A model generated the notes under the pieces. The model worked only from the letters and a program-made list of their open reading frames with translations, did no database searches and was not told where the DNA came from. 13,116 bases of DNA, taken from the NCBI GenBank assembly GCA_018725345.1, contig QLUI01000017.1, positions 1 through 13,116 of the forward strand, read 5' to 3'. A program made the translations under genes and the position numbers. The first letter of the stretch is position 1; each line of letters opens with the position of its first letter. Positions 7,930-13,116 of this stretch are shown here, piece by piece. The DNA is from Bacillota bacterium. Lineage in GTDB: Bacteria > Bacillota > Dethiobacteria > Dethiobacterales > Dethiobacteraceae.

Positions 7930-9315
7930 CTAAGGGGTTGTTACTCGTGCCTTGATGCGGCCGCCTAATCGAAGCCAGGCGATATTACCGTCCTGATTGC
8001 GTAAGAATTCGCCTCGGGCATCTTTCATCGGCTGATCCAGCACAACCATTCGGTCTTTGTCGTAAAGTGCTATTCGTACTGGTGGGGGAGATGGCGGTGG
8101 CGGTGAGTCCGGTGTCGGGAAACCGCCTTTGGAAGTCACTTGCAGTATAAGCCCCCCGTCCCGAAGATTGATGTCACACACTGCCATAGCCGAGTCATAT
8201 CGGCCGACGTAAGCAGTCAATCTTTCCTCAGGTAAGCTTAAAGGGACAGCCTCAGGCCAGGAAACCCCAAGATACTCTTTGACTGCCACTTTGAATACAT
8301 CCTGACAGAGCTGATCACCTCGACTGCTGTTGGTGAAGGCAGCATAGGCAAACTTCTTAGCGGGTGATATAGTGAAGGCCGTTATCTGACCATTCGTGCC
8401 GCCGCCGTGTTTGATGAACTCAGTGCCTTCTACCGCGTCAATAAACCAACTCAGGCCCATCATACTTATCCCGGTGGCAGAAAGCATGGGGGTCTGCATC
8501 AAGTTGAGCGACTCGGCGGAAAGCAGGCGTGTGCCATTTGGGACATCCCCCATATGGAAACGCGCATATCGGAAAATATCTTTGATATTGCAGATAATCC
8601 CACCAGCGGGGGCGGCGGATCGAGGGATTGCCCAGGGGCGGGCTACCTTCGGTTGTTCATCAAGCACCTCGTGACCCACGGCGAAACGGTGTGTAATAAC
8701 ATCTTCCGCAAAGAAGAAGGACATTGATAGGCCAAGCGGCTCGAAAATAAGTTCCTTCATTGCCGCCTCGAAGTTTTTGCCCGTGACAGCCTCGATGACA
8801 CGGCCAGCCAAATAAAAGCCCGAATTGTTGTAAGACCATACTTCACCGAGCGGAGTGAGTTGTTGTAGGTCAGCTAATTTGCCCACCATTTTGGCGAGCG
8901 CATCTTCGCCGGGGCCAAAGTCGTTGAAGTAATCACCGACCCAGCCGCCAGTATGGGTCAACAAATGACGCATGGTGACTTGTGCTGTGACCGCTTCATC
9001 CGCGAGGCGTAGGTCAAGCAAGTAGGTGCGAAGAGGAGCGTCGAGCTCGAGCTTGCCCATCTCGACCAGCCGCATAATAGCAGTAGCAGTATAGGTTTTA
9101 GTATTTGACCCTATTTGAAAGAGCGTGTCCGCGGTGACGGGTAGGGGGTGTTCAATACTCGTTACTCCAAAACCGGCAATGTGCTCTTTATCCTCATGCA
9201 AGATACCCACGGTCACACCGGGTACTGGGAAGCGCCCCATGCCGTTGACAACTTCTTCACACACGCGTCGAAATTTAGTATCAGAGATATTGCGGAGTAC
9301 GTCTTTGTCAATCAT
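7930..9315 (-). CDS. S12-type (beta-lactamase family) serine hydrolase
   Basis: 461-residue hydrolase of the class C beta-lactamase/DD-peptidase fold. Motifs are Ser70-Asn-Thr-Lys73, Tyr162-Asn-Asn164 and His303-Gly-Gly-Gly. The catalytic domain ends near 350, and a single beta-rich C-terminal domain (about 358-461, LTAYVGRYDSA onward) follows, interrupted by a proline run (PDSPPPPSPPP, 402-412). There is no signal peptide. It is clearly not a recent duplicate of the next gene: the two share only the motifs and differ in length and C-terminal domains. Substrate cannot be read; peptides or esters carrying D-residues are plausible given the neighbours. AAAGGAG lies 6 nt before the ATG, a strong site. 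The gene follows the DppC-type permease after 97 nt. Confidence 0.88.
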   Translation of the reverse strand: MIDKDVLRNISDTKFRRVCEEVVNGMGRFPVPGVTVGILHEDKEHIAGFGVTSIEHPLPVTADTLFQIGSNTKTYTATAIMRLVEMGKLELDAPLRTYLLDLRLADEAVTAQVTMRHLLTHTGGWVGDYFNDFGPGEDALAKMVGKLADLQQLTPLGEVWSYNNSGFYLAGRVIEAVTGKNFEAAMKELIFEPLGLSMSFFFAEDVITHRFAVGHEVLDEQPKVARPWAIPRSAAPAGGIICNIKDIFRYARFHMGDVPNGTRLLSAESLNLMQTPMLSATGISMMGLSWFIDAVEGTEFIKHGGGTNGQITAFTISPAKKFAYAAFTNSSRGDQLCQDVFKVAVKEYLGVSWPEAVPLSLPEERLTAYVGRYDSAMAVCDINLRDGGLILQVTSKGGFPTPDSPPPPSPPPVRIALYDKDRMVVLDQPMKDARGEFLRNQDGNIAWLRLGGRIKARVTTP

Positions 9316-9360
9316 TGTCTGCTCCTTTCTATAGAGACCGTCCAGGGATGAATGGGCACT

Positions 9361-9390
9361 ATCAACCAGAACCGCTAACTACCAATCACC
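9361..9390. repeat. Short degenerate 7-bp-period tract between permease and hydrolase genes
   Basis: On the plus strand AACCGCT (9370-9376), AACTACC (9377-9383) and AATCACC (9384-9390) follow one another at a 7-bp period, preceded by a looser ATCAACC. It lies in the 97-nt gap 9316-9412, which otherwise holds only the ribosome site of the next gene. No terminator is visible there, so transcription can continue. Confidence 0.35.
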
Positions 9391-9412
9391 GCAAACAATA
9401 TCTTCAACCCCT

Positions 9413-10252
9413 TTAAGTTTTCAATCTCGGATCTAAGGCATCACGCAGGCCGTCTCCCAGGAAATTGAATCCCAAGATGGTGATCATAATAGCTATTCCC
9501 GGGAAAGTGGCTATCCACCACGCACGGCGTAAGAAACCACGACCAGCGGCCAAAATCGCTCCCCAGCAGGGCTCCGGAGGCTGTGCCCCTAATCCAAGAA
9601 AGCTCAGGGCAGAGGCAGCCAGGAGTGCCCCTGCCATCCCCAGGGTTGCCATCACGATGATCGGAGCTACAACATTAGGTAAGATATGACGAAAGATTAT
9701 TCTTATATCACTTGCCCCAACTGCTCTAATCGCTTCGATATAATCATTCTCTTTAACCGATAATACCTGCCCCCGCACCACTCGGGCATAACCGGTCCAA
9801 CCGATTATTCCCAGGGCGATCATCACATTAACCAGCCCTGGGCCCAAAGTAGCCGCAATGGCCAAAGCTAATACTATCGCGGGGAAGGCTATCACTATAT
9901 CTACCAGTCTCATCAGTATGCTATCAATCCACCTCCCATAAAAGCCGGAGATCAACCCCAGGGTTACCCCGATCGTCGCCTGAATTCCTACTATGATAAC
10001 CCCTACCATTAGAGCAAGCCTTGAACCATATATCATTCTGCTGAAAATGCACCTGCCTATGTCGTCAGTTCCCAGGGGATACTCCGTGCTCGGTGGCAAA
10101 AAGCGATCTGGTAATACTTGCCTGGCATAATGGTGGGGGGCGATATAAGGGGCGAAGATAGCTACTAAAACAATCAATACAATAATCCCTGCCCCAAGCA
10201 ACGCTAGTTTATTCTGTTTAAGCTCCCGTAGAACTGCCCTAAATTGATCCAT
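9413..10252 (-). CDS. ABC peptide transporter permease, DppC/OppC type
   Basis: Inner-membrane subunit of a peptide/nickel-family (PepT) importer, 279 residues, normal length. An N-terminal cytoplasmic stretch leads into TM1 (about 17-37). The conserved YPLGTDDIGRCIFSRMIYGSR segment of OppC-type proteins covers 58-78. Further membrane spans lie near 80-104, 115-137, 141-157, 195-222 and 248-266. The EAA loop that docks on the ATPase is DYIEAIRAVGA (170-180). It pairs with the DppB-type permease, from which it is separated by 59 nt. The ATG at 10252 has GAAG nearby and AAGGA farther off, a moderate site. Substrate class (di/oligopeptide, nickel, glutathione) cannot be told from the permease alone; the downstream peptidases favour peptides. 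Confidence 0.93.
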   Translation of the reverse strand: MDQFRAVLRELKQNKLALLGAGIIVLIVLVAIFAPYIAPHHYARQVLPDRFLPPSTEYPLGTDDIGRCIFSRMIYGSRLALMVGVIIVGIQATIGVTLGLISGFYGRWIDSILMRLVDIVIAFPAIVLALAIAATLGPGLVNVMIALGIIGWTGYARVVRGQVLSVKENDYIEAIRAVGASDIRIIFRHILPNVVAPIIVMATLGMAGALLAASALSFLGLGAQPPEPCWGAILAAGRGFLRRAWWIATFPGIAIMITILGFNFLGDGLRDALDPRLKT

Positions 10253-10311
10253 TTCTTCAATTCCTTACTGGCCTGCTTTTTAGCCGCGTTCTTTAAATGC
10301 TACTACATCCC

Positions 10312-11232
10312 TTAATCATATCTTATTCGCGGATCTAGAAAGGTGTATAGGATATCGGCGAGTAGGTTAGCCAAAATAACAAGTATCGCTATAATTAATA
10401 CTATCCCCTGGACTACAGGAAAGTCATGGTTAAATATTGAGGCTATCATAAGTCTCCCCATACCAGGCCAGGCAAACACTGTCTCAGTGATTACCGCTCC
10501 TCCAAACAACACCGGAAGTTGTAATGCCATGATAGTAACAACTGGAATTAAGGCATTCTTCAAAGCATGCTTGACGATTACAATTCTTTCTACTAAACCT
10601 TTAGACCTGGCAGTGGTGATGTAATCTTGCCTAATGGTTTCTAACATACTTGATCTGGTCAACCGAGCGAGTAGGGCAGCTCCGCTTGTCCCCAGAGTGA
10701 TAGCCGGTAATATCAGATGGTTTATATTCCCACGCCCTGAGATCGGCGTCCAGCCCAGGATAAAACTAAATAGAAGTATCATCATCAGTCCCTGCCAGAA
10801 TACCGGCATGGAAACACCGAAAAGTGCTCCTGCCATACTAGCGTGATCAGCTATAGAATTTCGTTTGACCGCAGAGAAGATCCCCACCGGAAGTGCTATC
10901 AACCATGATAGTATCAGCGCGGTAAATGTTAACTCTGCGGTGGCCGGAAGTCTTTGCAATATCATGTCCAGCACTGGCTGGCGGGTGTGAATGGAACGAC
11001 CGAAATCGCCTCTTACAACCCTGCTTAACCATCTCAAATACTGGATAGGTATAGGATCATCAAGACCAAGTCTATCCCTTAATTCCACGACGTCCTGTAG
11101 AGTAGCTCTATCTCCAAGCATGATCGCTGTTGGATCTCCCGGGGCAAGGTGCATTATAGAGAAGACCACTATTGTTACCCCCAGGATTATTGGAACCACG
11201 GATATTAACCTTCTTCCAATTACACCAAGCAC
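10312..11232 (-). CDS. ABC peptide transporter permease, DppB/OppB type
   Basis: Inner-membrane partner of the DppC-type protein, 306 residues. TM1 (9-29) leads into the family's HLAPGDP segment (28-34) and a periplasmic region of about 65 residues with RLGLDDPIPIQYLRWL. Membrane spans follow near 99-121, 134-160, 174-192, 230-252 and 276-298. The EAA loop is DYITTARSKGL (203-213), and the protein ends with LDPRIRYD, typical of the family. The start is a GTG at 11232 with AAGGA close upstream (3 nt) and AAGGGGGG about 10 nt upstream; the next ATG in frame would delete TM1. It lies 109 nt after the binding-protein gene, with a stable hairpin between them. Confidence 0.93.
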   Translation of the reverse strand: MLGVIGRRLISVVPIILGVTIVVFSIMHLAPGDPTAIMLGDRATLQDVVELRDRLGLDDPIPIQYLRWLSRVVRGDFGRSIHTRQPVLDMILQRLPATAELTFTALILSWLIALPVGIFSAVKRNSIADHASMAGALFGVSMPVFWQGLMMILLFSFILGWTPISGRGNINHLILPAITLGTSGAALLARLTRSSMLETIRQDYITTARSKGLVERIVIVKHALKNALIPVVTIMALQLPVLFGGAVITETVFAWPGMGRLMIASIFNHDFPVVQGIVLIIAILVILANLLADILYTFLDPRIRYD

Positions 11233-11289
11233 TTATCCTTAACCCCCCTTGCACTGTGCTTTAAGAGACGACAGGCCGGCCCTGGAGTA

Positions 11290-11323
11290 GGGGGCCTCCT
11301 CCTCGTTTGCAGAGGAGACCCCC
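11290..11323 (-). other. GC-rich hairpin between binding-protein and permease genes
   Basis: GGGGGCCTCCTC (11290-11301) and GAGGAGACCCCC (11312-11323) form a 12-bp stem with a 10-nt loop; one pair is a G-U wobble in the minus-strand RNA. It begins 18 nt after the stop codon of the binding protein. No T-run follows, so it is not a full intrinsic terminator. Such hairpins behind the first gene of binding-protein operons often protect the upstream mRNA or give partial termination, raising binding protein over permease. That role is inferred here. Confidence 0.6.
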
Positions 11324-11341
11324 ACTCTTCGTCAGATTGCT

Positions 11342-12961
11342 TTACCTGACGTATAGGTCCAAGGCAAAGACACGTCTCGACCACCAAGGATGCGCCGCAA
11401 GAAGCTCCACGCCCCCAACATCTGCTGTTGCCATAGCGAAAGATATTGGATGCCATAAGGGAATCTCGGTCGCTAACTTTACAGAGAGCATTTGTGCTTC
11501 CTTCAAGGCTCGAGCGCGCACTGCAGGATCAGGGTGTGCTTTCACTATCCCGACTAACTCGTCCATCGGTTCGTATGCGAGATGGGACGCGTTCCCGGCC
11601 CCAATGTTCCCGGAGTGGTATATGGTGTGCAGCGCGCCATCTACAATTGGCCAGCCGTACTGACGGAAAAGCATGTCATGCACTGGTGGAACGCGTCTCC
11701 ACCCGGCTACAATTGCTCCACCTTCCTTAACTGTCAGCCTTAGGTCGACTCCTATTTCCCTTAGCTGTGCCTTTATCACTTCTGAAGCTCGAATCCTCTC
11801 TTCTATAGTGGCAACCCACAACTCAAACTCCGCGCGCGTGCCAGTCTCTCGATGGATGAGGATCCCGTCGGGCCCCGGTGACCAGCCAGCCTCAGCGAAC
11901 AACTCCCTCGCTTTTTGAGGATCAAACTCGTACGCAATCTTCTTGACGCCTGCATAAAACCCTACTTGCGCAGGCGAGAAGTTACTATATGCCCGTACTG
12001 CGAATCCATCTAGGACATGTTCTATTATAATGTCCCTGTCAACAGCGTGGTTTAGTGCGCGTCTTATTCTGACATCGCTAAGTGGCCACTTGGTGACATT
12101 TATCGTCAGCGAAGCTGAACCTCTCCAAAGTGTCTCCATTGCCTGAATATTGGGATCCGCTTTCAACCTTAGTATATCGCCTGTTGGAATGGCACCAGTG
12201 TACACAGCGCGTCCTCTCTCAAGTTCCATTATCCGTGTCGCGGCCTCTGGAACAACCCTAAAAATGATCCGCTCCAGATGTGCCGGGCCTCGGTTCTTTA
12301 CAAAGGCGGGACCCCAAACATATTCTTCGTTTCTCACTACCACAGCTCTATCCCCGTGGATGAACTCGTAGAATTTGAACGGTCCCGACCCCACCATGTT
12401 CTTGATGCCGTGCTCAACTCCGTACTTTTCTACGGCTGCTGGTGAAACGATCCCTACATATTCAATAGCTAGTTCCTGCAGCAGTAAGGGGAATACTTCG
12501 TGTAGTCTTATCTCTACTACGTACTCACCCACTGCTACCACTTCCCGTATTGGTGCAAGGAAGCCCCTCAACAGCCCCTCGGTCCTAAATCTGTTTAAGC
12601 TCCATGCTACTGCCTCAGCATTGACCGGTGTTCCATCGTGGAAACGTACTCCTCTTCTTATCTGAAAGGTCCAGGTCAGCTCATCCCCCGACGCTTCCCA
12701 GGATTCAGCTAGATAAGGTACAATTTTCAGGTCGTGGTCAAAAGCAACCAGAGTACTCACTATCAAGCTGAACACCGAAAAGGATGGGATCAGGTTCGTC
12801 TTCGCTGGATCTATGATATCCGGAGTTGTTGTTAGAAGTACCGTTAGCACCTGAGGCACTACTGGCTCCACTACTGGTTCCACCGGCCTCGGACAACCGA
12901 TAACAACCGTGCTCAAAGCTAGCAACATTACCAGTGACAAGACCAATATTCTGTTTTTCAT
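11342..12961 (-). CDS. ABC transporter substrate-binding lipoprotein, peptide/nickel family (SBP_bac_5)
   Basis: Extracytoplasmic receptor of the importer, 539 residues. The N-terminus is a lipoprotein signal (KNR, then a hydrophobic run) ending in the lipobox VIGC with Cys23 as the lipidated residue. A short Pro-Val-Glu linker (PVEPVVEPVVP) follows, encoded by 12-bp tandem repeats. The cluster C binding-protein domain runs from about 37 to the end. Typical motifs include LAESWEASGDELTWTF, RRGVRFHDGTPVNAEAVAWSLNR, MVGSGPFKF and DVRIRRALNHAVDRD. Length is usual for Dpp/Opp-type receptors. GGAGGAGGAGGA with about 7 nt spacing precedes the ATG. As the first gene behind a strong promoter and followed by a hairpin, it is probably made in excess over the permeases. 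Ligand is not readable; peptides are favoured by the context. Confidence 0.94.
   Translation of the reverse strand: MKNRILVLSLVMLLALSTVVIGCPRPVEPVVEPVVPQVLTVLLTTTPDIIDPAKTNLIPSFSVFSLIVSTLVAFDHDLKIVPYLAESWEASGDELTWTFQIRRGVRFHDGTPVNAEAVAWSLNRFRTEGLLRGFLAPIREVVAVGEYVVEIRLHEVFPLLLQELAIEYVGIVSPAAVEKYGVEHGIKNMVGSGPFKFYEFIHGDRAVVVRNEEYVWGPAFVKNRGPAHLERIIFRVVPEAATRIMELERGRAVYTGAIPTGDILRLKADPNIQAMETLWRGSASLTINVTKWPLSDVRIRRALNHAVDRDIIIEHVLDGFAVRAYSNFSPAQVGFYAGVKKIAYEFDPQKARELFAEAGWSPGPDGILIHRETGTRAEFELWVATIEERIRASEVIKAQLREIGVDLRLTVKEGGAIVAGWRRVPPVHDMLFRQYGWPIVDGALHTIYHSGNIGAGNASHLAYEPMDELVGIVKAHPDPAVRARALKEAQMLSVKLATEIPLWHPISFAMATADVGGVELLAAHPWWSRRVFALDLYVR
12857..12890 (-). repeat. 12-bp tandem repeat in the lipoprotein linker
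   Basis: CACTACTGGCTC and CACTACTGGTTC (plus strand, 12857-12880) are 11/12 identical, and a third, diverged copy CACCGGCCTC follows. They encode the repeated Val-Val-Glu-Pro units of the flexible tether after the lipidated cysteine. Repeat slippage could change tether length without breaking the frame. Confidence 0.7.
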
Positions 12962-13017
12962 GGTTTTTCCTCCTCCTCCAAAAAATTAGGGTATGCCGGC
13001 GTATGTTTTATCTTTCC

Positions 13018-13026
13018 TCAGCTCAT
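13018..13026 (-). other. Two-codon leader mini-ORF with a strong ribosome-binding site
   Basis: In the leader of the binding-protein mRNA, AGAAAGAGGGGGTGAT (ending at 13031) matches the anti-Shine-Dalgarno sequence over most of its length. It is placed ideally (about 8 nt from the GG core) before ATG AGC TGA at 13026-13018. The product would be Met-Ser only. Such a site could load ribosomes into the leader and affect expression of the gene 57 nt downstream, or be a chance or decayed start. Confidence is for the sequence pattern, not the function. Confidence 0.4.
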
Positions 13027-13064
13027 CGATATCACCCCCTCTTTCTACAGCTTCATTTGTCTCT

Positions 13065-13094
13065 AGTATATCAAATCATCTGCTCTTGTGTCAA
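13065..13094 (-). promoter_or_regulatory. Sigma-70-type promoter for the transporter/peptidase operon
   Basis: Read on the minus strand, TTGACA (13089-13094, perfect -35) is followed after 18 bp by TATACT (13065-13070, 5 of 6 at -10). A TG one base upstream of the -10 makes it an extended -10. Transcription would start near 13058, leaving about 97 nt of leader before the ATG at 12961. It is the only strong promoter I see in the window, and no intrinsic terminator is visible downstream, so it may drive much or all of the cluster. Confidence 0.8.
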
Positions 13095-13099
13095 ATCAT
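13071..13099. repeat. 9-bp direct repeat overlapping the promoter (possible operator)
   Basis: TCAAATCAT occurs at 13071-13079 and again at 13091-13099, exactly 20 bp apart, about two helical turns, so both copies face the same side of the DNA. One copy covers most of the -35 and the other abuts the -10. This is a sensible layout for a regulator binding as a dimer to direct repeats and blocking polymerase. No regulator gene is in the window, so the role is inferred. Confidence 0.45.
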
Positions 13100-13116
13100 T
13101 GATGGAGTTATCCATT

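Noticed and set aside
11290..11323. Hairpin read as a rho-independent terminator
   Set aside because: The stem is strong but no T-run follows on the transcribed strand, and the permeases that complete the transporter lie directly downstream.

Overview
The window reads as one long gene cluster on the minus strand, transcribed from about 13,060 towards 1. No credible gene lies on the plus strand. Base composition is near balanced, ribosome-binding sites are strong (AAGGAG type), and the promoter is a textbook sigma-70 site, so the host is a bacterium. The prolyl-oligopeptidase-type gene and the peptide-uptake genes look like those of uncultured anaerobic lineages such as Chloroflexota, but the window alone does not fix the phylum.

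Layout in transcription order: (1) a promoter and a leader of roughly 100 nt with a 9-bp direct repeat and a two-codon mini-ORF (12962-13116); (2) a peptide/nickel-type ABC importer made of a substrate-binding lipoprotein (11342-12961), a DppB-type permease (10312-11232) and a DppC-type permease (9413-10252), with a GC-rich hairpin between the binding protein and the first permease; (3) two different serine hydrolases of the beta-lactamase/D-aminopeptidase (S12) type (7930-9315 and 6154-7758); (4) an M28-like zinc aminopeptidase with an inserted PA-like domain (4205-6085); (5) a PLP enzyme closely resembling isoleucine 2-epimerase, a racemase in the class III aminotransferase family (2819-4162); (6) a truncated diaminopimelate epimerase (2306-2809); (7) an S9 oligopeptidase (258-2267); (8) the first 21 codons of an M55 D-aminopeptidase, DppA type (1-65, cut by the window edge).

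Together the genes suggest import of short peptides followed by cytoplasmic hydrolysis. None of the five hydrolases has a visible signal peptide. The mix of enzymes acting on D-residues (DAP-like S12 hydrolase, DppA-type M55, racemase/epimerase) points to peptides containing D-amino acids, such as peptidoglycan fragments, as the likely substrate. This is inference by analogy with the dpp-ykf region of Bacillus; no substrate can be read from the sequence. The transporter ATPase genes (DppD/DppF type) are not in the window.

The gaps between genes carry degenerate 7-bp-period repeats (140-224 and 9361-9390) and a stem-loop (102-135). No tRNA, rRNA, CRISPR array, insertion sequence or rho-independent terminator was found.
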